A stretch of 64,000 nt of DNA, from assembly GCA_900239685.1 (NCBI GenBank), contig OENT01000122.1, positions 124,001-188,000 on the forward strand. Direction: 5' to 3'. This DNA comes from Rotaria macrura. Its lineage: Eukaryota > Rotifera > Eurotatoria > Philodinida > Philodinidae. A program made the translations under genes and the position numbers. Below, piece by piece: positions 1-11,997 of this stretch. The number at the start of each line of letters is the position of its first letter. The first letter of the stretch is position 1. The notes under the pieces were generated by a model. It had not been told where the DNA came from. It searched no databases and saw only the letters and a program-made list of their open reading frames with translations.

Positions 1-3000
1 CATCGACTTGAAGTAAAAATGTGGATCGTATATTCTATTGAAATCCATAAGGAAGTACTATTTTTCTCATTTTTACACATACTGTCATGCCACGAGTTTC
101 AGCGGTGTGGCTCTGAAAATGTTTCGACAGATACAACGTTTTATCCTCTATCTAATAATCGAATCGAAACTGTCGCACAGATTTCACGAAAATTTCATTC
201 GATCGATTCATGGGGTCAGTTTTGGAGAAAATCGACTTTTGAGTCTATCCTATTGAAGTTAGCGCATTATTTGTTATAACATAAAATAGAGTATCCTGCC
301 TAACTCGACAAGGGCTACAAGACTAGCTTATTGAAATCCTGCCGACTGAAAGTCGTCTAAGAAAACGGAAGACCTGCATGAAAGCACTCACACACAAAGA
401 TAGAATATTATCATTTTAATTTGTCTTCAGCAAGTAGTTCGAGAAATACAAATTTCGACAAATTAATTGTGATTGCATTGATTTGATCAAAACCTTTCGC
501 TACAATAAAAGTTTGACGCTCTTTTAAGGTACCTGTCACGAGTATGTTTCTAACTGAATAATAAAATGACAGGGGCAGGATGAAATAGTCGAAGAGAGTG
601 TAAGAGAGATTCAAAAAGCTCGCATCGGAGATTGCTTCAGTAGAACAGCTGAGTTTCCTGTTAAAACATAATTCAAGGCGTCAATGAATATACTTGAAAG
701 AAGCGTAGAGTATTTCAAATTTGAATACCGCTATGATACCCATTGACCTGCTGCGAAGTAGAATCCAGCAGGGTATCTGTTTTTCCTATTCTCTACCGTA
801 CTCTACTCCTTCCATAGTATAACCCTACCCTAACACACCGATTTCTTATATTGGACCCTATTATACACATGTAATGTGTAATAGCAATAAAAAATATCTG
901 ATTTCAATCCGATTGCAATCTGATTTTTACAATTAATCGGCATGACTATAGAACGCGTTTGTCTCCAGTTGTAAACTAGAAAAGTCAAGTTTTAGTTATT
1001 CATCTCGACTCTTCGGTCCGACACTCGTGCACTTTCATATCCGACACGAATACATACTTAGTCGTGTAAGGCGACATGCTCACAAATCGACGTGATATCA
1101 GAAAATTGGATCAAATCTGAATTAACATCGTACCGTTTTAATCAATATTTAAATATAAAAGAATGAATCAAAATCAGCGTTTTTCGTCGTGTTTTTTTCA
1201 ATGGAAATATTTTATGCTTAATATGCATGTTAAAAGATTCTTTTTTTACACTATTTTAAAACATTTTTTTTACTCACTTCCAACGAAAATTGAATGGAAA
1301 ATTATAAACTGCATGTTTCGAAAGTTTCTCAAAAATGAAATATCATTAATATTTTCATCGTTTAAATTTTGACTTCTTTCTTCTAAAACTCTTCCACTTG
1401 CAGTGAAAATACATTCACTTATTGTTGAACTAGCTGAAATTCCTAATAGCCATGTTGTTCGTACATTTAAATTATGGATTATTCAATAAGCATTTGTTCC
1501 GCCACTCTCATACTGATTCTTCTTTAATAAAACTTAATTTTTCTTTCGCATAATAATCGACTACGTCGTAATTAGAACCATTTCGGAGTGGGAACTTTGC
1601 ATCCTATGCTCTATCCTAACGTTTAGAGCTCTACTGAGAATTTGAATTAGACGCTGATAAGTCGAATTATGAATTAGAGTCAAGACAATAATGTGATTTA
1701 TTTTAAAACTGATTCCATTCAAAGCCAATCTGATTTCTAAATGAAAGACTCGAATGTGCATCGGAAAAATTACATTGTGAGTAATTCAAATCATTATCTG
1801 ATGGATAACACATGACTCCATGTATTCGTTTTATTTCTCGAATTCTCATGAAGAGAAAACTTAAAAACACCAACAAAATGGATATGAACTTAGTTCTTGT
1901 TAAGTCATAACAAGAAACAACAGATTGAAAAGAATATCTAGTGATGCCGTCATTATATTGAAAACATAGAGTACTACCGTCGATGCTTATGAATAATAAG
2001 CGTATATTATTTTTTGATATTATCAATAAGAAATTGAATCGTTATATTTTCATGTCGTTTTCTTTTTGTATGCGTCAATTTGATTGAAATCCATATATTT
2101 ACAAGATGATGTCGAACATGTTGATGTAATCTCTTGTAATAGACTGTGAGCGTTGGTTTTCGCTTCATATTCCTTCACTTCTTGAAAGCTCAACATTTCG
2201 AAACTACTATACTAGTTAGGGTTATTTCGATAATAATTCATCGAACACTACACGTTCACTTGAAAAACAGCTTACGAACAGCACAGCAGTTTTTATGTCG
2301 CAGTTATTCATAAAAACTGTCGAAATTTATTAACTGTTATTAGAATATAAATTATATGTAAATAAGATTGTAACTATTTGATATGTTTTTCTGTGCATTT
2401 ATTTAAAATGCATAGAATTACATATAATAACTATAAATATTTGTGTGACACATCATGCAGTTATTCACACTTGTTCGAAAATAACACACTTAAATTATAA
2501 ATGATGTCCAGCGAGAATAAATTCTACTTATATCAATATTATCTAATGCATCTTCAACCAGATGTCATACTATGATGAAGAAATCAAAGTGATTAATTTT
2601 TTAGTTTTTTATTCATGTATCAACTGCAAATACTCAATCGAATTGAAAATCTGTATGTTCGAGAAGTAAACTTCTTAGAATTCTTTTTCACGATTCATGT
2701 TCATGATGTGAGAAATAATATTGAAGATGAAAGCAATCGTATATGATTATGATTATGGATGTGAACAATATTTTTTGTAACAAAAAAATGAACTTTATTT
2801 TCTATTGCGATAAAACGAGATTTCGTGCGTTGCTGATGTCGTTTCTGCTTCATACACTAGGTCATTATTTTGAATATTGAGAATCATTATATACAGTGGA
2901 GTTATATAACGTTTGCAAAAATATAGTCAACAATGGAGATATGAACGAATCATTCAATTTCCATTGATCTTTATCTAATATGCACTCGTAAATCAAGAAA

Positions 3001-4377
3001 AAGTGATCTAGAACTTTGATATTTTGAGACGTTGAATTTGAGTCGATATTGCTTTTTTATGTAAAAATTCTAGGTAAATACACGTACTTGAATCTGTAAG
3101 CCTGACTAATTTTATTTAAACCGTAGAAATCCATTTCGAAATAACGAAATACTGATAAATATTTAATCTCAGAAGAAGAAAAAATACAATATTGTAGTAA
3201 AAAACATAACATGACATGTTTACATTATGAATAAATATACAGGAGAAAATGACACAATATCAGCTGTAGGATAATTTATTTCTGTATGTTTTTCTTATAT
3301 GAGAAACAAAGCGTTGAAAAAATAGTAGTTTCCAATATTGATGGGGGAATCTCATCAGATGAATTCATCTCATTAAAAAATTTATTGGTTCTCGACACAT
3401 ACTGGATAGTTTTATCCACTGAAAGGCAAATGAGATATTTACCTTTGGGTAATTTTGAAAATGAATCCTCTGTTTTTCAATTTTAATTTGTAGCTATTTT
3501 TATCCACAAGTCTCTTGTATTATAGTAACAGACATAGAGACCTTTGAACCGTGTCGATTTAGTATTTCCTAGCGTAGCAATTTCTTGGGAAAAAAAGAGA
3601 TGAACTGGCACATGTAATGAGTAGTGCGAACATGTTTTCCGAAGCCCATAGCTTGAGGACGTAAATCTTCATAACCCGCTGATCAAGCTGCGATAGATTT
3701 GTAATCTTTCAAAAACGAAAATTTACACAAATACTATACTTGTAAATAACGCATCAAATCAAACGTCATCCATATGTAAACATAGCATAGTGACTACGAT
3801 AAAACAGCGTCTATTTTTCTGTAAAATAAGTTTCTAGGTTTGATAACAAACTGATAAAAGAATGAAGCTACTCTCTCTCTCTCTCTCTTTTTGATTGTCT
3901 CATACTAACATTTGTTATTAATTAAGCTTCAGTGGCAATACTATTAGTGATCCATTCAAAAAACAATGTGCTTCGGAATTTTCGACAGACATTTCTACAA
4001 TATTCATCAGTGATTTATTGTTTTACGTGCTCTTCATTGCATAATGCAATATCAGTTTTTTGGTTGGGATATCACTATAATGAAAACATTGACAAGCGAA
4101 TTCATAAAAAACCAAAAGAGTTCCTATTTTAATCGCTTTTGAAATGTGGACAAAATTTTCAAGCAATCTTTATCGATCACTACTGCTACATAGTAAGCTT
4201 CTGAGGGCGTCATCTATTTGTTACTAAGGTGACAGAAGTATCCGTTGTTTTAAATGGCAATCATTCTACTATTTCTACGGTTGTCATTAAAAAGAAATAT
4301 CTTGATTGAACTATGAATGTTAGTAGATGAAAATAAAATGATAACATTAAACGAAATTGTTCTATTTTCGATTTTAG
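1..4377. other. AT-rich stretch without a recognisable gene
   Basis: I see no exon chain here that resembles a known family. Open frames are short and AT-driven. A (CT)n microsatellite lies at about 3871-3888. A 7-bp inverted repeat (CCTGCTG / CAGCAGG) at about 748-775 could form a small hairpin. The undetected 5' exon or exons of the CFAP119-like gene should lie in the last few hundred bases. Confidence 0.5.
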
Positions 4378-6304
4378 AATTCAACTACTCCAAAACTAAG
4401 TATTCTTGTCTGGTATATAAGAAAAGTAAAATTCTGAAAATAGACATCATTCACTTTTTTTCTAATCTATAGGACTGATCTTTCCCAAGATCAAGTTAGA
4501 AAATTGGAAGAATTAGATGATTCTGAAAGTATACATAGGTATGCAATGGTCACAACTTTTATTTTCATAAAAACCGAAATAATTCTATGAGTATTTTAGT
4601 TTTTTCACAAAGGCTTTCAATCTTGAGCCACATACTAGCCGTACAACAATTCTATGCGATCTTTATTACTATGCTCTAAATTTTGCTCGTACAAATAAAT
4701 TTAATCATGAGCAAATTTCAACATTTATAAGCATTATTAAACGAGTTCATGAAATGTGTATTCGTATGTTTATTGGCAATATATACTTACCATTATATTT
4801 GATTTTTTCGCAATCAACTTTTAGAAACACCATTTTCAAACATGGAAGAAACTTACAAATATTACAAAGGACTTATTTTAAAACATTCATTATCTGTAAG
4901 TAATCGAAGTGACAAAATTTCTACACTCGTGTTATCTCAAATAGAGGGTAGTAAGATATCACTTCTCATTCTAGCTAGTTTTTTTAAGCAGAACAGAGCT
5001 TTGAAAAAGTATTTCAGCGAAAATATGAAAAAATTCTCATGAATAGATTCGACTGGAAGTTTTCTTTACAACATAGAAGGATGACATCCATATTGACTAA
5101 GACGATGTGTGTTTGATCCAGTTTGTAGTTATAATATAACACACTTTGTAAATTAGTGAACACAATATTTTCAAATTATTGGTTGAATTCGAAATTGAAA
5201 CTTTTTAGAAAAATTCAATGCTAATTAGTAAAAAGAAAATATTTCGAGCAATCGAAATCAGAAACATTGCATAAATTTTTGTAACAACGTTTTTTTGTGA
5301 ATTTTACAAATAGAATCCTATTGTCAGTTGTCGAAAATCAATCTTCTATACAATACGACTATCATTTATGAAACCAACGAGTTACACGTATATATGAAAT
5401 ACTGGAAAATTGCAGTCTTAATTCATGGCAAAATTGATGGAATACACTGTTACAGTTAACACATGTACAAGAGCGGCATATTGCCAATTTCAAATCGAGT
5501 ATGGAGAAAATTATGTCTAGTAGTAGCTGTATGATATTTTTCGAGTAAAAAATATATTCTTCAGCTAATATTGAATGTCTTCTACGAAATATTTTTACAA
5601 ACTTCCACTAATTCCAATAGGATAATTTTTCAATGCTCATGAAGCATGTCTATCACATATTAACTAGAAATGATATTGACGTTGAACTTTTTCATCAAAT
5701 ACTATTGACATTTATCGATCTGATTATTTCGAATGCTTGTATTCATTTTTCTAGAGACCACCTCATAATTTACGCATATTTACAGCAGATGGTACTAAGA
5801 CAGTAACCGATTATATTGTTGATACTTACTTTCGTCATTATAAAATGTATAAATATATTTTCACTCCGATGGTAGGTAGGTGTTTTCATAACATAACAAA
5901 AATATTTAATTGAACTTTATTTTAGATTGATTTTAAGTTGAACTTTACCTATGACGGAATGACTCAGGGTTCATCAAATACACAAGAAGAACAACAACAG
6001 CCTAAGACAACAGGCGCACAAGACGGAAATGACACTAAAGATAATGAAGAAAATCAACAACAAGAAAGTACTATTAGTGAATAATTCTATTTGAATATGA
6101 TCTACATTATTCATTTCTATAGAGTACGATGAAGATCGTCAACTTGTTGAGGTTCGTCAATTGGTTCGTACATTGGTGAAAGATGAAATTGAAAAATTAC
6201 ATAGCACGGCTGACGAGCCCGTTGCATTACGTGTACCAACGGACAAACATCGATCGGTTAAATCTGGCAGTACGAAAACTTCTAAAACACACACATCAAA
6301 ATAA
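4378..6304 (+). CDS. CFAP119 (CCDC189)-like cilia and flagella-associated protein, 5' end not found
   Basis: Seven exons join in phase: 4378-4412, 4473-4538, 4600-4763, 4825-4895, 5755-5871, 5926-6076 and 6123-6304 (TAA), giving 261 residues. The central block reads CDLYYYALNFARTNKF, then MCIQTPFSNMEETYKYYKGL, RPPHNLRIF, and TDYIVDTYFRHYKMYKYIFT followed by PMIDFKLNFTYDG. From memory, this order and spacing match vertebrate CCDC189/CFAP119 (PFGN, RPPFSI, NTYFRHYKLYKYVFTP, LDLSLTY). The C-terminus is Gln/Glu-rich and then Lys/Ser-rich, ending in KTHTSK. The family belongs to motile cilia; its detailed role in rotifers is unknown. The first exon here opens at an acceptor with phase 0 and has no ATG, so at least one short 5' exon is missing. 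The 859-bp intron at 4896-5754 is much longer than the others. Confidence 0.8.
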
Positions 6305-6372
6305 ATTTCTATTCGAAACAATTATATCAGTCAGGCTCAAGAGACTTTCGATATTTTTCTTACATTGTTGAA

Positions 6373-8793
6373 TTATGAATAATAACTTCGATGAAATGAT
6401 TGTGAACTTGTCGATCGAGTTTCATTGGTTTGTGGAAAATAAATTGATTCAAACACATCAGACAAAATGTCTTCATCGTAAAGTGAAGCTCTCTTATGTA
6501 CTGAATCTATAGTATTGAATTGCGTCGTTTGATGATTTGGATATGATTGCTGACAAGAAAATTTCATATCTATGAGAGGAGTCATGTGCGGCATACTATC
6601 ATCTTCATCGTAAACCATCAAACCTCTAAAAAAGAGCAACGATTCAAAACAATCAGTGAAGTACACGGGTAATAAATTTTCAAATCGTGTTACATTACAT
6701 GAATTATTATTTATTTGAAGAAAAACAAAGTTTAGACATTCCTAAAAATCTTTTTTTTTCTGATGATTCCCTAAAGAAAAGTTCTTCTCTCATTGCTTGC
6801 TAAAACAAAGTTGGGCATTGGGGAAAATTCTTCAGATGGAGATAAGTAGAAACCTGTAGGTTGCAGGGTACCAGCAGTGCAACCTGTGAACATCGAACTA
6901 GTATTATGTAATAGATGTTGTCGACTTCTTTCCAGAATTATTTGATAAGAAAAGGCTAAAATTCATAGTAAAGTAAAACTCAATTTAGATTGATCGCAAA
7001 TGTATTCAATAGAAATAATAGATATGTGCTTTAGTAGTATATTCTTTGTCTTTATGAACATGTACAATTAATTCTATTGTATATATATATATCATTTTTC
7101 TGATTTTGAGCTTTATTATTTTTATTCGTTTGCCCATTATTATAATAAATTTATCTTCGGGAAGGATAAAGATATGTTGCATTATCGATAACATGCTCTA
7201 GCATATATTTTTCAGAAGATCACTATGAATAACTTCATATTTGGAATTCCTGCAAAGTCGACTACATCAGAGCTTGATTTTAGCTGACCAGGTCGAATAC
7301 TAGAAAAAAAAGATGATAACTTTTAAATCCCGATATTCTTGATGATATTTTAATGATAAGAAATTTTCGAAATGAATGATTTCATGTATTTTACTTTGAG
7401 ATTGAAACAAATAGGATAGTAATATATGATATACTCATGTAAAAGTTTGAATTTTTCTCAATTGTAAAAAACTCCAAGGCAGTGCATGGCAGGTCCAGGT
7501 TCACAAAATCTCAACAGGGCACGCTACAGGTTGCCAAAATCTTGCAACCTGCAGCACTCTAGTGGTACGGCACAATGTTAAATTGAATATTGATAAATTT
7601 AGCATTGTAATTTTAATCTTTGCAGCATGTAGAATCATTTTAAGATAAATTCTAATAGATTTTGCAACTTTTGAATATCTTCAATGAGTATTTTAGATCA
7701 TTTAGAGTCAAATAAAAAGTAAATATCATCCCTTGCTTGGAAACAATAACTTGATTCTTGGCTAAAGATTTTTCTGAGTGATACCTAGTGATTTAGCTGA
7801 AATTTATGTGTAATACGAACAAATTTTCAACTATCGAACAAAACAAGACTACTATTTCGATTTTGTACAAATAGAAAGAAGACAATTTTTCGTATCAAAT
7901 GCATTATCTTTACAATGAAAATCAGCCGAAATAAATGATATCTAGAATACTGTTTTTTATTGGAATATATTTCATATCGTCATAGTTTTATGTGCCAAAA
8001 TGTTTTCTTGTTCATGATGAAAATTGAAAATTTGCATCTTGTTTCTATGCAAATTTTTTCAAAGCATTCCCAAAAACTTTCTTTCTATATTCAATTGAGT
8101 AAATCTCTCTCGGTATATTTCTGTTTGATCAAGTAACATGATAGTGGAATAACGTATGTCACAATACATAGAATAGTAGAGCTTTCCTGTAATTAACCAA
8201 CAGTTGTCATGTCATGCGTCATATAGTATGACCATGTCAGAAATGTGCTAAAAGCTTTTACGTAGATTTTATTATCTAGAACACATTACTTACGGAACAC
8301 ATGCATTGATTGTTTGATTGATATATTTTAGCAGTGGTCGTCGCTGTTTAGCAAGAAAAGTAGAACGACGTTGAAGTAGTTCTTTGAAACGTTTCTTTTT
8401 CATTAAGTTTTGTTTCTTAATACAAGCCAATGTAAACATGCGAAACTCAGAGTAATCAAGTGCATCGTCACCACTGATATCAAAGTCTTTAAATATAGTA
8501 CGAATATCTCGATTATCAAGATTAAATAAAAATCCAAGACGTTGAAATTCTTCAACAGTTATCGTACCAGAACCATCTTCATCAAGTAGTTCGAATACAG
8601 TTTTAGAATGAGCATGCATAAATTCTTTTTCTTTTCTATCCTACATAAACATATGCGTGCTCAAAACACAAACTTATATCAACTGATTCTCTACTTTATT
8701 AGCTAAAAGTAGGCTGATCAGTAAGAAGAATTCTTCTAATTCTGTAGCTCCAGATCGATCGAGATCTAAACATTCATAAATAGAATTCAACAT
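6373..8793 (-). CDS. EF-hand calcium-binding protein, 232 residues
   Basis: Three exons on the minus strand are in phase: 8793-8695, 8640-8294 and 6625-6373. The first EF-hand loop is DLDRSGATELEE and the second is DEDGSGTITVEE. A third, DISGDDALDYSE, is followed by a basic helix (KKKRFKELLQRRSTFLAKQRRP). The C-terminal exon has no recognisable domain and is rich in Asp, Ser and Thr. All three loops have acidic residues at positions 1, 3 and 12 or acceptable substitutes, so calcium binding is likely. The start at 8793 is forced: an in-frame TAA lies 12 bases upstream with no acceptor between. Upstream exons that join in phase through that TAA are listed separately. Intron 2 is 1668 bp and contains two related hairpins. 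I cannot name the exact family. Confidence 0.7.
6858..6885. repeat. hairpin AGGTTGCA / TGCAACCT
   Basis: An 8-bp perfect inverted repeat with a 12-base spacer lies inside the long EF-hand intron. A related hairpin, CAGGTTGC / GCAACCTG, lies at 7527-7551. The pair may mark the ends of a decayed element. Confidence 0.5.
7527..7551. repeat. hairpin CAGGTTGC / GCAACCTG
   Basis: An 8-bp perfect inverted repeat with a 9-base spacer, about 650 bp from a hairpin with the same GGTTGC core. It also lies in the EF-hand intron. Confidence 0.5.
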
Positions 8794-8802
8794 TACAATG
8801 AT

Positions 8803-9354
8803 TTATAGCATATGATCGACAAATAGTTCGTTCAGTTTCTATTGACTTTCTACAAACGGATTTTCAATGTATTGGTAAACAAAGACATAACTTCGTTCGT
8901 GAAATAGTATGCTAATCAATTGTGATTAGTGAATATTTCATGCAAAGTTGGATGTGTTAAATTTCTCGAATGCAGATTTCTATATTGATGCTCTTTCTCT
9001 TCGATCACTAAATGATTTTTACGCTCGAAAAAACTACACTTGCAAATGTTTCTAAGTCAACAATCCTAAAGATAGACTCTGAAAATGAAGGTAACTTTTG
9101 TCGAGTTAAATTTCGATGATACGCTACAATTTGATACCTAATTTATAAATAATAGTTGACATTTGAGTTTTAGGCATATTAGTAAAATAGATAAGTAATG
9201 CTCGAATTTGATATTCTTCAAGCCGATTATTATTCTCAATATCAAGAAAATTAAAAAGAATTGAGCAAAGCTTCATCGTCGTTGTCGTAATTGACCAAGT
9301 GGGTGGTGTCAAATGTATATAATCGAGTACAGTTGAATTAAAATGAAGATGCAT
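8803..9354 (-). pseudogene. upstream EF-hand exons ending in an in-frame stop
   Basis: Minus-strand exons 9354-9138, 9078-9023 and 8838 onward join in phase. They encode a start at MHLHFNSTVLDYIHL, an EF-hand-like helix-loop (CSILFNFLDIENNNRLEEY), ESIFRIVDLETFASVVFSS and KLNELFVDHML, then TAA at 8805-8803. Reading on through the TAA continues in the same frame into the EF-hand gene that starts at 8793. Either one larger EF-hand gene has suffered a nonsense change, or this is a separate short gene of about 100 residues. I call it a pseudogene provisionally because the phases and domain type match so well. Confidence 0.4.
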
Positions 9355-9577
9355 ACCCGATCTTTGATTAGAAAAACTATTTCGCGCACTAGTGTGTTTG
9401 TTTTTACTTTTTCGAACATGATTGATTAAATGAAAAAAAAAGAAAAGAAAAGACAAAGAATTCAAGATAGAACGTAAATATTGGATCATTTGCAATCTTT
9501 CTTTGAGAAGTGAATATAATATCTGTTGTTTCAAATAAGCCTTGGAATTCTTGACTAAGATTTTATTTGTACAAAAT

Positions 9578-11997
9578 TTATCCGAGTAATAGATCAATAG
9601 CTGCTTTCAAGTCCCAATTCGTTGCTTCGAGTGCTTGTCGATTAGCAACCTGATCAGTCAAACCCATAGCATTCATTTGATCGAGAAGTGCTTGTGCATT
9701 GGTGGGTTCACTTGTTGTACTATCCATTGGTGTCGTTGAATTTGTTTCTGATGTTGTGGATGTTCTTTGTAACACACTTCTCAATTGATCCATACTAATT
9801 ACATTACGACGATTCGATGTCCTTGGTGTTTGTTGCACTGAAATATTCGATGGTCGAGACACAGTAGTAGCCGCAGTCGATCGATTTGTTTGTTCCAGTG
9901 CACGATAAAAATCTTCATTTGTTATACGACGAGGCATAACATTGAACGCTGGTTGTCTTGGTGCAACTGGTTCGATTAAATGTGGACTACCATTCAAAAA
10001 ATAAGCAGCTATTGAGAAGAAAAAGAATTATATCGAATGACTTAAGTTGAATCATAGAAAGAATAAGGTAACTATTTACCAGGTGATAATTGTACATCAT
10101 TAGAATTCGTCATAGTACTACTTGATGTCCACTCTTTAAGAACTTGTAAAATGACTTTATATAGTAATGGATTAGCTTCAACAATTTCCGTCAAACGTTT
10201 AATATTGTAATTTTGACAGAAGAGTATTGAATCTTCGCAAAGACCTATATTTGAATAAAGATTTGTGTTTTTTTTTGTATTTCAGTTAAATTATTCTGTA
10301 TTGTTAATTAACATCCTTATGATTCGATATTGATGTAAAAATCGTTTTGTCTTACTATCGAATTATAATTTAACAAGCAATCTTTTCTTTGCTGAGAAAA
10401 ATGATTCTCTTTTCGATACAACGATCGTGAAAAAAAAGTATGAATACATATATGTTTCTTGTGAGATTTTGACAAAAAGTACGTATGAGTTTTGAAACAC
10501 ATGAACTTAATCTTTAAATTAACGTTAAAAATTTTTATTACATTGAATACTAACACCTGTTTTTCGTCGTCAACACATAATTTATGTTGTAGGTTGTTGT
10601 AAAAATCGAAATATTTGGAAATGAAAACAAAGGATAGCATAAGATGAGGTTCATTCATCCATTCTAGAAGAATGAGAACTGATCGAGAGGTGATATTTTT
10701 TTACGAAATTTCTTACAATTGGAATAGTGAAATCGTTAGATGAATAGGAAAATTTTCATATCGATCTAATAATCTCAAGATTTCGGTCGCATTCGATACT
10801 TAGAAAACTGAGACGAAACTGATTTGTGCTTTTTTTCTGTTTAATGATTAAACTAAAGAGTTGAAATGACAATCTCTACTTCAAGCAAGTTGTTTTAAAA
10901 TCACAATGTACGAGTGTCTCGGATGTTAGCTGCTTTTTGTATTGAAATGGCGTCGATTAATCTTCTTTCGCTGTCACATCAAAAAGAACCATTTAGTTAG
11001 CAAGGAAAAAGTCATTTGGAATAAACATGCCTAATCGTTTTCTTGCCTCATGACAAGCAAAGTTATAATAAAAAACACTCGGACAAACCTTGAGACTATC
11101 AGAACTGGATGTTAATGACATTTATTCTCTTCTACAGGTTTTTATGATTTTTCAAAACGGCTCGCATTCCTATCTTTCACCATGAAAACATTATTTGATT
11201 ACATCAAAACGAGCATATTGCAAAGTAATGTGACGAATTATACTCGACGAAAACAAAGTATTCTTTTTCTTTGCTCGAATTTTGAATTTCGAACAATTTT
11301 CATTACCTAATGCACTTGAATCAAGTAATAATTCAGGCAGTACTTGAGTCACTCTTCGCCAAAAATCAGGTGTCTTCATTAACCAATAAAGCTAATTTTA
11401 TCCAGTAGAAAAAAGAATATAATTAAATAAATGTATTATTCTATCTTCGACTCATACTCGATGAAATTCATTTGATGTCGCTGATTTTTCAATTGTTTTG
11501 GAAGTTTGATGAAGTTCAGCTTTACTCGGTACGCCTATTCATTGGAAACATAAACAAAGAAACATTGGAAGTGAAATCTGTTCTAGTTTTTTTATTCGTC
11601 AAGTATTTTACCAGATGAACTCATCATTGAGGAGTCATTCGGAAATTTTACTTTTGGTACGATTAATAAATTATCTTCATTTTCAATATCATAATCATTA
11701 AGATTTTTATCATCTCCAATTAATTGAACGCCTTGACAATAGACATCTGCATTTATTCATTGAACAAAAACAAAAGAAGGCATGAAAACAAAAAAAAACG
11801 TTTTTTTCTTCATAATATTATTTCAATTTCAACATACCGAACGAATTATCTGATAATGAAAACATCCCAGCTATTTTTGATTTTAATTCATTTATTGAAC
11901 ATTCTTCAGTATTCAATTTATTCGACATGTGAATGCCGGCGCTGTTACCTTTATTGTTCATGGTTAAATCTAATGGCAACAAATTGAATGTGTACAT
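9578..11997 (-). CDS. UBL7: ubiquitin-like protein 7 (UBL domain plus C-terminal UBA)
   Basis: Six in-phase exons (11997-11838, 11746-11612, 11534-11458, 11391-11307, 10244-10080, 10008-9578) encode 350 residues, close to human UBL7 (380). The N-terminal UBL includes QGVQLIGDDKNLNDYDIENE, matching the CGRKLKDDQTLDFYGIQPG-type strand of UBL7. A middle helical part follows (WLMKTPDFWRRVTQVLPELL, then LTEIVEANPLLYKVILQVL), then the linker motif ITNEDFYRALEQ (human ITNDLFSQALQ). The C-terminal UBA is QALLDQMNAMGLTDQVANRQ, with ALEATNWDLKAAIDLLLG at the end. The protein probably binds ubiquitin or ubiquitylated partners in the cytoplasm. The start ATG lies 25 bases after an acceptor-like TTGTAG. 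Confidence 0.9.

Noticed and set aside
820..838. Telomere-like AACCCTACCCTAAC
   Set aside because: Only two degenerate units are present, with no array. This is insufficient for a telomeric or interstitial telomere call.
1703..2026. 107-codon minus-strand frame with a Cys-containing tail
   Set aside because: No domain, no supporting splice sites, and composition typical of AT-rich chance frames.
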